64,000 nt of DNA from Theropithecus gelada (GCF_003255815.1 NC_037670.1:56902484-56966483); one strand, 5' to 3'. Counted from the first letter of the stretch, positions 21,807 through 34,326 are shown. Made by a program: numbers and translations. The notes: generated by a model from the sequence alone, not told the origin.

Positions 21807-21985
21807 AATGACATGGTGTTTTATAACCTGTTTTTACTCAATACTATACCATGAATATCTGCCCAGAAAAATGTGTAGCTTTCTACCACTGTTTAAAGAA
21901 CTGATAGTATGGATTTACCCATTATATGGATTTACCATAGTTTAATTTGTCACAACTGATGGACATTTAGGTTGTTAGACAACTC
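21807..21985 (-). repeat. Old L1 fragment, antisense
   Basis: 'ccattatatggatttacc' and 'gatggacatttaggttgt' resemble the reverse complement of an L1 3' coding region. Confidence 0.55.
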
Positions 21986-22746
21986 TGCCTTTTAGCAAGA
22001 CACAAAGATACAACATAACTAAGACTTCAGTTACCTTGATTCATCCACAGCCCTAACTCATCTTATGTTTCTTTCCATTTCCAGCCTCTGACTCTTCTCT
22101 TTGCCTTCTGAATTCTTACTCATTCCTTGCTCTGGTGGGAATCTCCTTTCCTCATGATATTATTCCTGTAGCAAACACATGAAGCTCCCTGGCATTGACC
22201 CATCCAAGACCCTGGCTTCGTGTGGTTCTAGGTCCAGCCAGCATGAGTCCACATGGCCAGCATTTCTATTGTGTTTACCCAGCCTTACAGAAAGGAACCA
22301 ACTGATAGGAAAGCCACCAATATTGTTTTAATGGTGGAATCATTCTACATCTCTGAATAAAATGCTACAGAATCTTTAGGGCTAGCAGCCATCTCAGAGG
22401 ACTTCTGATGCAATCTTTTTCCTGTGGACTACCAGCAAAGAGAATAACCCTAAACCCAGATGTGATGATAAAACACTAAAGGTGATGTTCTACAAGGTAG
22501 AAAAAGAGATAATGGAATTTAGAATAGGGGAAACAGACTTGTCTCTGATTCAGAACCTAGGGCTGCAAAAGCCTTGTTACGGAAAAGGGTAATAAAAGGA
22601 TTTCTTCCCTATGAAAATGATATGAAAATATATCTTACCAAGAGACTGAACTAGAAGTCTTCCAAGCTGTCTTCTAGTGATCCTGAATTATCAGAGTTTA
22701 TGTCTTCTATGAAAGGGGACTGGTAATATCAGATTCACAGTGTTAT
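21986..22746. other. Single-copy DNA, nothing recognised
   Basis: No gene or repeat family is recognised. Confidence 0.5.
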
Positions 22747-22940
22747 AAAGATTACCTAAAATAATGTACAAGACATTAATAATAATGTCTTTGTAAGAGA
22801 GACATTACTACTACTGTTATAAATAGTCTTAAGAACTATAACCTCAAAGTAGCTTCCAGTATGTTTACATTTTGCAGGGGCTCAATATATTAAACCAATA
22901 GACTAAACAATGTAAAAGGAGCTAGTTATTAAGGAAATTA
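22747..22940 (+). repeat. Copy 1 of a local direct duplication
   Basis: Shares 'aaagattacctaaaataatg', 'actgttataa', 'aagaactataacct' and 'ctaaacaatgtaaaag' in the same order with 26925-27106. It belongs to no family I recognise. Confidence 0.85.
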
Positions 22941-22974
22941 CCTAATTCAAAATTTTTTCCTCTTAGATGGCAAT

Positions 22975-23450
22975 TCTAAAATTCCAATTCTATGATTCAT
23001 AATGGCCAAAAGGTGGAAACAATCTGAATGTTCATTAGCTGAAGAATGGGTACACAAAATGTGGTCAATTCATGCAATGGAATAGTATTCAGCAATGAAA
23101 AGGAATGAAGCCCTGGTACATGCTACAAAATGAATGACTCACAAAAACACTATGCTGAGTGAAAGAAGCCAATCAAAAAAGACCACGTGCTGTATGACTC
23201 CATTCATACTATGTTCATAACAAGGAAATCTATTGAGAAAGTAAATTAGTGGTTGCTTAGAGCTGGGAAGGATGTGGGAATTGAAAGGTGATAGTGGAAG
23301 GGCATGGGGTTTTAGAGGTGATGAAATAGTTCTAAAATTGTGGTTATGGGTGCACAGATCTGTGAATATACTGAACACCATTGAAATGTACAGTTTCAAT
23401 GGATGAATTGTATGGTACGTGAATTATATATAAATAAAGCTATTAAAAAA
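22975..23450 (+). mobile_element. Old L1 3' end (L1M-type)
   Basis: 'ataatggccaaaaggtgg', 'ggaatagtattcagcaatg', 'gtatgactccattcatac' and a terminal 'taaataaagct' form a classic mammalian L1 ORF2 end and 3' tail. It is heavily decayed with no usable frame. Confidence 0.8.
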
Positions 23451-24187
23451 TGATTGCCAAGTCAAAGACCCAATTCAGCCAGTTACAAAGTTAAGGCAGA
23501 GAGACAACTATTTTAGCTCACACCCTAAAAAATAAATGGGAAGGAACACCACTCCTGGGGAAAGGCAACTGCAAAGTACACAGGGCTCCCAGGGCTATTC
23601 CAGGCCTGTCTGAGCCAATGGGGTATTAGGTAGCAGGACCACCCACAAAGTCGACACAGGGTCACCCGACTCCATTTATCAGTGACCTGGGACACAAGCC
23701 CATTACTGCCTCACTTGCTGACCATCTCTGATATGTTCTGGCTCTGCCACAGTGCATGGCTCTGGCTCTTAGTGCGTTCGGAAACTGAACATCTCTGACC
23801 AGGTTAACCAGTGGGTTCCTAGGAGGTGTTGTCTCTGAAGGGCTGTTAAAATGACACAGGAAGGCTGAGGCAGGAGAAAGTAGCAGGAAAGAGTGTTTTG
23901 TGTACCATCTGTGTGATCCACATTTCTTGTTGCTTTTGCTCTAGTTTCTTGGGTCAGTGAGGGAAAAATCAAGTTTCTCACTTTCTTTTACAATGCCTGG
24001 GTTTTTCTTTTTGTGAAATGAGGTCTATGGAGCCCACAGATTACTGTTCCCTCTTCAGGCCCATTTGTCTTACAGTTAATGGAAATTTCTCTGAGATCTC
24101 TATGATAACCACAGGCATTTTAGAGGAAAACATAAAAAGGAACTATCAGAGCGTGCTGCCTGAGGCTTTTCCATTACGTATCTTTTC
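23451..24187. other. Single-copy DNA, nothing recognised
   Basis: No gene or repeat family is recognised. Confidence 0.5.
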
Positions 24188-24450
24188 TTCTTTTGAGACA
24201 CAGTCTCGCTCTGTCACCAGGCTGGAGTGCAGTGGTGCCATCTCGGCTCACTGCAGCCTCTGCATCCCGGGATCAAACGATTATCCTGTCTCCGCCTCCC
24301 AAGTAGCTGGAACTGCAGGCAGGTGCCACCACGCCCAGCTAATTTTTGTATTTTTTTTGTAGAGATAGAGTTTCACCATGTTGGCCAGGATGGTCTCGAT
24401 CTATTGACCTCGTGATCCGCCCACCTTGGCCTCCCAAAGTGCTGGGATTG
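24188..24450 (-). repeat. Alu lacking its 5' end
   Basis: Antisense Alu that stops after 'aaagtgctgggattg'; the last 30 bp or so are missing. Confidence 0.92.
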
Positions 24451-24689
24451 CCTCCAGTACATTTCTTAATATCAACATTAATGCTCCAAAGTGCTCTATT
24501 CTTCTATGATGATATTGTTCATTTTTTATTTGCATTTGGACAGGGCTTAGAGGGCAAATTTGCACACACGTTTAATTTTGGCTCTTTAAGATTTGGAATT
24601 CAAGTTTTCCAAACCCAATTTAATATTAATGGAATGCAACCACTTTGCACTTTGTTATGTTTCAGAGCATTTCACAAACATGATTACAT

Positions 24690-25120
24690 GAGATGATACA
24701 GGCAGAATGAGTGCTTGGGTCTGGAATCAGGACTTTTGGGCACTAGTTCTGGCTCTCCCTGCACACAGAGGGTGGGACATTGGAAGATCCACTTACTCTT
24801 CCTGGACCTCAGTTTTCCAGTTTCTAAAATAAAGGGGATCTGGACAGGCATGGTGGCTCATGCCTGTAATTTTAGCACTTTGGGAGGCCGAGGCAGGTGG
24901 ATCACTTGAGGTCAGGAATTTGAGACCAGCCTGCCCAACATAGTGAAACCGTCTCTACTAAAAATACAAAAATTAACTTGGCCTGGTGGTGCATGCCTGT
25001 AATCCCAGTTTCTTGGGAGGCTGAGGCGGGAGAATCATTTGAACCTGGGAGGTGGAGGTTGCAGTGAGATGAAATTGCGCGACTGCACTTCAGTCTGGGA
25101 GACAGTGAAACTCAATCTCA

Positions 25121-25151
<31 letters not shown>

Positions 25152-25200
25152 AGTAAATAAAGAAAATAAAGGGGATTGACTTGATGGTCACCGAAATTCC
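24690..25200 (+). repeat. MIR SINE interrupted by an Alu
   Basis: MIR-like sequence ('gtctggaatcaggac', 'ctggacctcagttttcc') is split by a sense Alu at about 24842-25162 that ends in an AAAT microsatellite. 'aaataaaggggat' is duplicated on both sides of the Alu. Confidence 0.8.
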
Positions 25201-25523
25201 TTTCACATCAGATATTTTATGTCTCTGTGTTTATAACCAATGGTCATATTGATTTAGCACAGGGAATGAGATAATTAGCCTCAAAGAAAAATAAGCAACC
25301 ATTTGTGAATGATGAAATCTTCCTATTTAATGAAGACTTTAAAAGTTTTCCTTGTAAGTCAGAATAGAGCTTTGAGTTTTACTATCATCATTCTGTACTT
25401 TCAGTTTCATAAGATTAGAATTTCATTCCTCTTGTATGCTTTGCTTGTAATGAAAATAAACTGCTCCTAGTCCACTTAGGGTTCCTTGCTAGGGCCCAGG
25501 TCACAGCCGTGCTTTATTTAGAA
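25201..25523. other. Single-copy DNA, nothing recognised
   Basis: No gene or repeat family is recognised. Confidence 0.5.
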
Positions 25524-25703
25524 CAGTAGTTCTCAAACTTACAGTGCATAACAGAATCACCTGAAGGGCTTGTTCAAACAGATTGCTGAGCCTATTCCCA
25601 AGTTTCTAATTCAGCAGGTCGGGGTGGAGCCTGAAATGTGCATTTCTAATAAGTACACAGGTGATGCTAAGGCTCTGACCTGAGGACCACACTTTGAGAA
25701 CTG
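25524..25703 (+). mobile_element. MER5A-like hAT MITE
   Basis: 'cagtagttctcaaactta' at the left and 'ccacactttgagaactg' at the right are the inverted ends of a MER5-type element. Its length of 180 bp fits the family. Confidence 0.85.
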
Positions 25704-26449
25704 TTGAGTTGGGGGTGTGTTGGCTTTCTTTGTTTTTCCTCTGTTGCCAGAGAAAATCTGAGTCTTCTGAAACAAGTACAGAAGAGGAATTAGCTTATGT
25801 TGGCCACTTCCTTCTCTCCTTGTCATTTTCTCTGATTAATTTCTAGTATGATCTGAGGCTCCCTGGGCTGTTATAGAATTTGCACCCCAGGGACTGAGGC
25901 TGGGATGGGTGGGCCATCTTACTCAAAATAGCCAGGAAAAGAAGGAGCCGTAAGAGTCACAGTAATGAATCTGGGAGTTGTATTTTTTACAACCAAGAAA
26001 AGCAATGGTGACAAGGGGAGAAGGCAGGAAAAATCTGCATAGCAGTATGTACTGGTGATGAAAGTTTCTAATGTTGTGGCAGACTTGTTCACCCACACGA
26101 GTGTTCTTTTCTTTTTCCTGAACACACAGCTAGACTTCACTCAAAGCTGAATATAGTCATGATTTAGTTATTTCCAATGAAATGTGAGTCGAAGTGATTA
26201 GTGCTCATCCTAGGCCAAGACTTTTAAGAGATTTTATCTCCTCCTTGTTCTCTTTCCTTTTTCCATCTTCTGGATGGAGACTCAAGGAGCCTAAGTCCTT
26301 GAATCACCACATGGAGGAGAGCTGCTTCTCTTTCAGCAGCTCTTGAACTTACACAAACTAGAAATATATGTCTGTTGTATTTGAGTCATTATAAACTTTT
26401 AGGTCTATTTTCTACTGCATACAAATGCTAACAGTAAGTCTATATTCCA
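25704..26449. other. Single-copy DNA, nothing recognised
   Basis: No gene or repeat family is recognised. Confidence 0.5.
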
Positions 26450-26758
26450 TTCTTTCTTTCTTTCTTTCTTTTTTTTGAGATGGAGTCTTGCTCTGTCACC
26501 CAGGCTGGAGTGCAGTGGCATGATCTCTGCTTACTGCAACCTCTACCTCCCGGGTTCAAGCGATTCTCCCAACTCAGCCTCACAAGTAGCTGGGATTACA
26601 AGTGTACATCACCATGCCTGGCTAATTTTTGTATTTTTAGTAGAGATGGGGTTTTGCCATGTTGGCCAGGCTGGTCTCAAACTCCTGGCCTCAAGCAATC
26701 CACCTGTCTCGGCCTCCCAAAGTGCTGGAATTACAGGCATGAGTCACTGCCCCAGGCC
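26450..26758 (-). repeat. Alu, full length
   Basis: Antisense Alu with a TTTC tail. 'ccattctttc' and 'ccattatttc' flank it. Confidence 0.93.
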
Positions 26759-26924
26759 TCCATTATTTCTTAAGGGTAGAGGACCAAGCTGTGGGGATGG
26801 GAGAAAACAGAAAATTATCACTAGATCAATGCATCTAAAATCCTTAAGAAGGAGCTGGGATCATTCAGTCACTCACAAGCCCCATAAGGGCCAGGACATC
26901 CCCTTCTCTGACGTAAACCTAGGT

Positions 26925-27106
26925 AAAGATTACCTAAAATAATGTCAAGGAGCTTTCTACAGGAAAGTTTTCTTACTACTACTGTTATAATTATTCCTAA
27001 GAACTATAACCTGAAAGTAGCTTCCAACACATTTTGCATTTTGCAGGGGATCAATATATTAAATCAATAGGCTAAACAATGTAAAAGTAGCCACTGATTA
27101 AGGGAA
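26925..27106 (+). repeat. Copy 2 of a local direct duplication
   Basis: Partner of 22747-22940, about 4.2 kb away in the same orientation. Similarity stops on both sides. Confidence 0.85.
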
Positions 27107-27893
27107 TCTCATTCAGGTCATTCTGATATAAAGAAAAGGGGACATCCTGGCACTTATGAGGCTTGTGAGTAGAGCCCAAAGAAGTTCACATGAAATCTCC
27201 TCTTGAGAACCCCCCAGTACAGGTATGCTTTCCTACTTTCAGGATGAGAACATTAAAGAATAATTCACATAGGCTAGGTGGAAAAAATGCTGAAAAATAA
27301 GAAAATGACAGAAGTTCTTGATACACTAAGTAGAAAAATATAGTTCCAAAAATATTTACTGAAAGAACAAGGCAACCTTTTAGAAAAGTGTTTGGTGACC
27401 ACAATATTTTCGGGAAGATTGCCTTGATCAAAGAGGAAGCAAAATTATAAAAAGGAAATGGAAGAGGTGAAGGGTTTAACAGGATGAGATTCAGATTTAA
27501 TAAGCCAAGACAAACAGGAAGAAAAAGAAGTTAACAGAAGAAATCAAGGAAACTGATATACAGTATTAAGGTTAAAAAAACACAATGACGTGGAAGACAA
27601 ACTTGAGAAACTCTCAGAGTTCAGGAGAAAAAAACTAATAGATAAATGTCAGAAAAATTAGACAGATATGAATCATATATATAGAAAACTTAAGAATGAT
27701 AAGAGATTTCTGAGGAAAGAAACAGGCCAAAGGAACAAAATAAAAAATGTGTGTTTAAGGAATCTATATGAATTTGAAAAACATCTGAATTTAAAGATCA
27801 AAATGGTTTGTTATACTACAGGTAAAACACACACACAAACTCACTCATATTTTAGCAATAAAAAAAAATTCCAAGAATTAAAATAAGCCTCAC
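27107..27893 (+). other. A-rich stretch, possible ancient L1/HAL1 relic
   Basis: The plus strand is A-rich and encodes lysine/glutamate-rich short frames (for example 27668-27886), reminiscent of decayed LINE ORF1. No specific family match is established. Confidence 0.3.
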
Positions 27894-28176
27894 AGGCCCA
27901 GTGTGGTGGCTTATGTCTGTAATCCCAGCACTTTGGGAGGTTGAGGCAGGAGGGTAGCTTGAGCCCAGGAGGTGGAGACCAGCCTGGGTAACATGGTGAG
28001 ACCCCCATCTCTACAAAAAATGAAAAAATTAACCAGGCATGGTGGCGCATGCCTAGTAGTCCCAGCTACTCAGGAGGCAGAGGCAGAGGAACACTTAAGC
28101 CCAGGATTTGGAGGCTGAAATGAGCTTTGTCTGTGCCACTGTACTCCGGCCAGGGTGACAGAGTAAGGCCCTGTCT

Positions 28177-28225
<49 letters not shown>
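27894..28225 (+). repeat. Alu with 47-base poly-A tail
   Basis: Sense Alu ending in an uninterrupted A run of about 47 bases (28179-28225). Confidence 0.92.
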
Positions 28226-28226
<1 letters not shown>

Positions 28227-28379
28227 CCATACAAGATTTTGAAAATATCTAGGAATATCTAGGCAGGAAAATACTCAGTTTCACCACAGGACAACAAAAT
28301 ATTAGGTTGGTTTCAGACTTCTACTCCTTAATATGAAATGCAGAAATGAATGGTATAATATCCCCCAGGTTTTACAGAA

Positions 28380-28903
28380 AAGATGTTTAGATCCATGGAT
28401 TTTTTTTTTTTTTGAGATGGAGTCTCGCTCTGCCGCCCAGGCTGGAGTACAGTGGCGAGATCTCGGCTCACTGCAAGCTCTGCCTCCCAGGTTCACGCCA
28501 TTCTCCTGCCTCAGACTCCGGAGTAGCTGGGACTACAGGCGCCCGCCACCATGCCTGACTAATATTTTTTGTATTTTTAGTAGACGGGGGTTTCACTGTG
28601 TTAGCCAGGATGGTCTCGATCTCCTGACCTCGTGATCCGCCCACCTTGGCCTCCCAAAGTGCTGCGATTAGAGGCATGAGCCTAGCCAGATCCATGGATT
28701 TTAAACTGGCCTGAATTTGTATTTGTGGTTGAAGGTAGAAGCAAAATATTATAGAACATGTAAGGATCTAGGAAATCTACCAACTACTTGCTCTTTGTGG
28801 GGGCAAAAGTTGTTTTGGAAGACATTGTCTAATTGACCTAGAGCTAAATCAGTATTATGAACTCATAAAAATCAGTGCTCTGACACTCTTTGTATAGAAA
28901 ATG
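28380..28903. repeat. Source arm of a locally copied inverted segment
   Basis: Leaving out the Alu at 28400-28684, this arm is the reverse complement of 29521-29746, for example 'gaagcaaaatattatagaac' and 'ggaagacattgtcta'. Confidence 0.9.
28400..28684 (-). repeat. AluY-like element
   Basis: Antisense Alu with target duplication 'agatccatggattt' on both sides. Confidence 0.93.
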
Positions 28904-28912
28904 ATCCCTAGT

Positions 28913-29199
28913 CAGGCACAGTAGCTCATTCCTGTAATTTCAGAGTTTTGGGAGGCTGAAGTGAAAGGATTGCTTGAGGCCAGGAGTTACAGGCCAGCTG
29001 GGGAAACATAGCAAGACCCCCTGTCCCTCCAAAATAACAATAAAAATTAGCCCAGCATGATGGTGTGTGCCTGTAGTCCCAGCTACTTGGGAGGCTGAGG
29101 TAGGAGGATTGCTTTAGCCTAGGACTTTGAGGTTGTAGTGAACTATGATTGCACTGCTGCACTCCAGCCTGGGCAACACAGTGAGACCCTGTCTCAAAA
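28913..29199 (+). repeat. Alu, full length, old
   Basis: Sense Alu flanked by 'aaatgatcc' copies. Confidence 0.9.
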
Positions 29200-29277
29200 A
29201 TGATCCTGGAGCTTCTACCTCATCCTCCATTCAGGCTGCTGGCCTAGGGGCCCATCTCAGCTCTGCAGAAGGCCCAC

Positions 29278-29852
29278 TGATACAATTTGGCTCTGTGTCT
29301 CCACCCAAATCTCACCTTGAATTGTAATAATCCCCATGTGTCAAGGGCAACACCAGGTGGAGGTAATTGAATCACGGAGGTGGTTTTCCTGATGCTGTTC
29401 TTGTGATAGTGAGTTCTCATGAGATCTGATGGTTTTATAAGGGACTTCCTCCTTTGCTCAGCATCCATTCTGTCTCCTGCCACCCTGTGAAGAGGTGCTT
29501 TCCGCCATGATTGTAAGTTTCATTTTTATATACAAAGTGTGTCAGAGCACTGACTTTTATGAGTTCATTATATTGATTTGGCTCTAGGTCAATTTAGACA
29601 ATGTCTTCCAAAACCATTTTCTTCCCACAAAGAGCAAGTAGTTGGTAAGTTTCCTAGGTCCTTACATGTTCTATAATATTTTGCTTCTACCCTCAACCAT
29701 AAATAAAAACTTAGCCAAGTTTAAAATCCATGAATCTAAACATCTTAGGCCTCCCCAGCCATGCAGGACTGTGAGTCAATTAAACCACTTTTCTTTATAA
29801 ATTATCCAGTCTCAGGTATGTCTTTATAGCACCATGAGAATGGACTAATACA
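29278..29852 (+). mobile_element. THE1 (MaLR) solo LTR interrupted by an inverted insert
   Basis: The LTR starts 'tgatacaatttggctctg' and ends 'gaatggactaataca'. A perfect 5-bp target duplication 'cccac' lies at 29273-29277 and 29853-29857. The LTR reads normally to 'catgattgtaagtttc', is broken by 226 bases of foreign sequence (29521-29746), then resumes at 'ggcctccccagccatgc'. Confidence 0.92.
29521..29746. repeat. Inverted copy of upstream flank inserted in the THE1 LTR
   Basis: Reverse complement of the arm at 28380-28903 without its Alu, at roughly 90% identity by eye. It has no poly-A tail and no target duplication, so it is not a retroposon. Confidence 0.9.
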
Positions 29853-29857
29853 CCCAC

Positions 29858-30836
29858 CTTGCTCTGTCATACCCCTGGACAACCCGTTCGGCTCCCTACT
29901 GCATATCCTTGCTACCCGGGAACCCAGGACAGCTCAGGAGAGCCAAATCTCAGGGTGTTTCCCTGTCTGACTGATACTCTGCAAACAGATTCATGTGACT
30001 GCACCCCGAGATGGTGCTGGGGAAACATGAGAGGCAAGACTCAGAAGTAGAGTCGTAGATGAGAAATGTAGTCTGGGGTCTGCTTTGCACTCTGTAACAC
30101 CTTCATTTATCCATATATCTGCCTCCTGTAGCACCTTCATTTATCTGTATAGCTGTCCTTCTCAGGCTGGAGAGAGGAAAATTGGCACATCTATATTAGA
30201 GGGCGAGATTTTCCCTTTCCTCTTTCTATCTGTATGTCTTTTAAATAAAAATCTACAATCTAAATGACAAAAATAGTTGGCTTGGGTTGTGTTAGGGTAG
30301 GGGAGATTATGAGATTTAGACATACCTTTCTTCAGAACATACCTCAGATTGTCTGATACAGGTATTGTATGATGCAGAATCCCATTTTTGAATTTCAAAA
30401 GCTGAGTTTTACTTCAGTTTACTCTATGCTTTCTTTCGATAATAAACTCCCTTCATACAGAGTTTACTACAAGCTGATTAGGGCTGACTAGGATGAGGAT
30501 AGTTTATAGAGAAAAGCAACATGTTACTATGTTACCTTTAGATTAAATGACCCTAATATTTATATATTTTATCTAACATGTATGTCATATGTAAATATAC
30601 AAAATTTAACAAGTTACGTATAATGATTTTTCCTAGTAGATAGTATTAGTAGTATACCGTTTTTTTCTTTATTTTAGCCTGAAATGTTATTTTTGTAAGT
30701 TCACTATAATGCATATGCATTGCTTCTATAATAAAAGCACAGTAAGTATTGCTTACAAATGTTGTAAAAGTAAGAAGTTTAGGAACTTACAATTGCCAAA
30801 GCAGATAATACATAACAAAATTCAAAATGGCAGTAA
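29858..30836. other. Single-copy AT-rich DNA, nothing recognised
   Basis: No gene or repeat family is recognised. A near-repeat 'caccttcatttatc' occurs at about 30099 and 30132. Confidence 0.5.
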
Positions 30837-31140
30837 TGGCCAGGTGCGGCGGCTGACGCCTGTAATCCCAGTACTTTGAGAGGCCAGTGTGGGAGGATCG
30901 TTTGAACTGAGGTGTTTGAGACCAGCCTGAGCAATATGGGGAAATTCCGTCTCTACAAAAAATACAAGAATTAGCCAGGTGTGGTGGTGCACAGCTATAT
31001 TCCTAGCTACTGGGGAGGCTGAAGTGGGAGGACTGCTTGAGCCCAGGAGGCCAAGGCTGGAGTGAGTTGAGATCATGCCACTGCACTCCAGCCAGGGTGA
31101 TGGAGGCAGACCCTGTCTCAAATTAAAAAAAAAAAAAAAA
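30837..31140 (+). repeat. Alu, full length
   Basis: Sense Alu flanked by 'aaatggcagtaat' copies. Confidence 0.93.
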
Positions 31141-31236
31141 TGGCAGTAATAATTTGTAGGACAGAATTGTGAGACATAATATATTAACAAATGTATATAC
31201 ATGAGTCAAAATATAATTTTCTTTTAAAAACCCATA

Positions 31237-31855
31237 TGTTGGGAAGTCAAAGGGAGCAGACTGCCTGAGCTCAGGAATTCAAGACCACCCTGGGCAACAT
31301 GACAAAACCCCATCTCTACTAAAATACCAAAAAAAAAGAAAAAAAAAGAGGCCGGGCGCAGTGGCTCAAACCTGTAATCCCAGCACTTTGGGAGGCCGAG
31401 ACGGGCGGATCACGAGGTCAGGAGATCGAGACCATCCTGGCTAACACGGTCAAACCCCGTCTCTACTAAAAAAATACAAAAAACTAGCCGGGTGAGTTGG
31501 CGGGCGCCTGTAGTCCCAGCTACTCGGGAGGCTGAGGCAGGAGAATGGCGTAAACCCAGGAGGCGGAGCTTGCAGTGAGCTGAGATCCCGCCACTGCACT
31601 CCAGCCTGGGCGACAGAGCCAGACTCCGTCTCAAAAATAAATAAATAAATAAATAAATAATAAAAAGAAAAAAAATTTAGCTGGACGTGGTGGTGCACAC
31701 CTGTAGTTCCAGCTGCTTGGGAGGCCGAGATAGAAGAATCGTTTGAACCTGGGAGGCAGAGGTTACAGTGAGCTGAGATGGCTCTATTGCACTCCAGCCT
31801 GGGAGTCAGCGAGACTCCATCTCAAAAACAAAATGAAACAAAACAAACAAAAGAC
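31237..31855 (+). repeat. Old Alu split by a young monkey AluY
   Basis: The outer sense Alu is in two parts (31237-31335 and about 31670-31855). Inside its A-rich middle lies an AluY (31352-31660) with 'ggctcaaacctgtaatcc', 'aactagccgggtgagttgg' and 'atggcgtaaaccc', a monkey-type copy. Confidence 0.93.
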
Positions 31856-33201
31856 AAAAGCCCATATGTGTTTTTAACTTTTAAATAGTCAGAATGTTCA
31901 GATGGAAAAGTCCACTCACTTGTTCATATGTTGCTATGGCTGGTCAGGGGACTTACGCAGACATGTTAAATAATACAGGTGGCATATTTGATGTAAATGG
32001 TCATGGTTTTGTCCATAGGAACAGTCTTTCTTTAAGCTGACCTCATTGTCTGTTTGTTTCTTCTTACTGAGGGCTGATTCTGGAAGGACAAAGCTAGAAT
32101 TCTGTTCCAAAGCCTGGCTTTTATCACTGTTTTTCTCTCTCTTCAAAGGAAAAGAATGGAAGGGTGTTACAAAACAAGAACCATAGCTTGTTGGAGATGA
32201 ATTACCAAGTGAGGAATCAAACCAGGGCCACCGATGGTGCCCTAAATCGTAAGAGTGGACTGTCAAGGGAAACCCCATAGATTTAGGACTTGGCACCACC
32301 TATCCATCTCATCCAGGATGCATTTAGCGGACTCATGTACTCATGTGTCAAGTGGTATTTGGGGGCACAGATCTCTTGGGGCTCTTACCCAAAGCTTCTG
32401 TGACTAATTAGAAAGGAATCAGTCCCCCTACCTTTCTCTGGAACTGTGTGAATACTGTGAGGTGCTAGAAATGAATATATACATTTGTGTCATTCCAACT
32501 TTACCCCATTTGTTTAGAATAAGAGCTGGCTCTCTGTGGACTTCGCCATCTTTCTCTTGGAACTAACTAAAGGTCAGTTGAGCAGTACATCAACAGTTCT
32601 GTTCCTAAAAAACTGTGGATTATGAAAATAGGAATGAATTTTATATCGGGGAGAGTGCCGAGGTGTCATTGACTAATAATCCCACCTCACTAAATTCCCG
32701 TATGGAAAGACCAGATCACTGAGTTGGTTCCTTCTTCCTGTTTTCAAGGATTACCGCCTGAGCACTGGTGCTTAGGAAAAACCAGGCTCCACATGTTTTA
32801 GGATGGAATTTTCTAGAATCGCCTGGTTTTCTCTTGGGCACTTTCACCGTCTTGGTTTGGTATCTCTCTTCAATTGAAGTTGGCTTTCTGCCAGCAGCTC
32901 TTGTTTGGTTCTCTCCTGATTTCAGAACGTGCTGTTAACTCTCTTCTTCAGCCAATTCCCAAGTGTCATCGTCAACAGTTTGAACTCAAGCAGGCATGTG
33001 AAGCTAGCAGCCAGCAAAGTGGTTTGGAAAGTGATGATGTTAGGCAGAGTGTGGGTAATTTTCAAAACAAACCAGCTGAATTCAGTCAAGCAACCAAGCA
33101 GTTTGTAACTGGTTGGTTGTGATCCAACTGTTGGAAGAGTTGTTATCTTTCAAAGCCATCTGCGTATATAGACATAAACTGACATCCTAATCATCATTCC
33201 T
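31856..33201. other. Single-copy DNA with an unassigned 82-codon frame
   Basis: No repeat family is recognised. An open frame at 32874-33122 (+) starts MKLAFCQQLLFG and is rich in Gln and Ser. I know no family for it, and there is no supporting splice or promoter context. Confidence 0.4.
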
Positions 33202-33501
33202 CTTTTTTTTTTTTTTCTGTGAGATGGAGTTTCGCTCTGTTGCTCAGGCTGGAGTGTAGTGGCATAATCTCGGCTTACTGCAACCTTTGCCTCCCTGGTT
33301 CAAGGGATGCTCCTGCCTCAGCCTCCCTAGTAGCTGGGATTACAGGCGCCTGCCATTGCACCTGGCTAATTTTTGTATTTTTAGTAGAGATGGGGTTTCA
33401 CTATGTTGGCCAGGCTGGTCTCGAACTCCTGACCTTGTGATCCACCCGCTTTGGCCTCCTAAAGTGCTGGGATTACAGGCGTGAGCCACTGTGCCTGGCC
33501 C
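33202..33501 (-). repeat. Alu, full length
   Basis: Antisense Alu flanked by 'atcattcctctt' copies. Confidence 0.94.
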
Positions 33502-34145
33502 ATCATTCCTCTTAATTGACACATTAATACTTCTTACCCTTTAGGTATTTTTTTCATGCTTGATGGTATATTTCATTAGGGAACTGATTTATTCAAGACA
33601 CAATATTCTTCTGTTAAACCTGATTTCATCTATAAAATAGGTTCTTCAAGCATGATAGAATTTTACAAGCACAAGCAATTTCAATTGCAATGTCCTTCTA
33701 AGTCTGGGAACTGGAAATATAATTTGCAGTGAGCTCTGTCTTCTTCAATTTGTCCTCCTCCTTTTTTTCCTCCCCTCTTTCATTTTCCTTCAGGCTCTCA
33801 GCACATCACATTGCTAATCTAGATTCCAGAGGCTAAACATTGCTAGGAATGGGGAAAGAACATGAATCACCTCTTTCCCTCCTTTTTCTGCTCTAATTTT
33901 AAATACGTGAATCATAATCCTAGGAAAATATGCTGGGTAAACAAAGGAAGTATGTAGGGAAAGGGGGGGAAACACACACCTGGTCCAACTTCCAGCCAGC
34001 TTCTGCAAGGCAGCACCAGACAGGCTAAGAACCTAAGACAATGTCTGACAGGTTGCTATTTCGAGTTTGCTTTCCTGAAAATATTTTTGGGCCCAAAATA
34101 TAGCAGCACCTACCTGCAATGTGAAATTCTAAAAGAAGACTCAGA
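33502..34145. other. Single-copy DNA, nothing recognised
   Basis: No gene or repeat family is recognised. Confidence 0.5.
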
Positions 34146-34326
34146 GAAGGCAGAAAAGAGTGTCTAGTCACTCTTTTCTCTAGTAAAAGGATGACTTCTG
34201 ATTTTGTCAATCTATTTCACAGCTTATACAAGTTATTGATTTAAATAATCTATGACAAGACTCCATGGGCTCAGTTTGCAGAGAACAATTTGCTAGCTAG
34301 ATTTTTCACTAGATTCAATTGAAATT

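Noticed and set aside
26475..26942. 155-codon frame
   Set aside because: The first two thirds are Alu translation that continues by chance into flank.
28300..28315. Short 'ttaggttggt' like a MADE1 end
   Set aside because: Only ten bases match, with no partner end.
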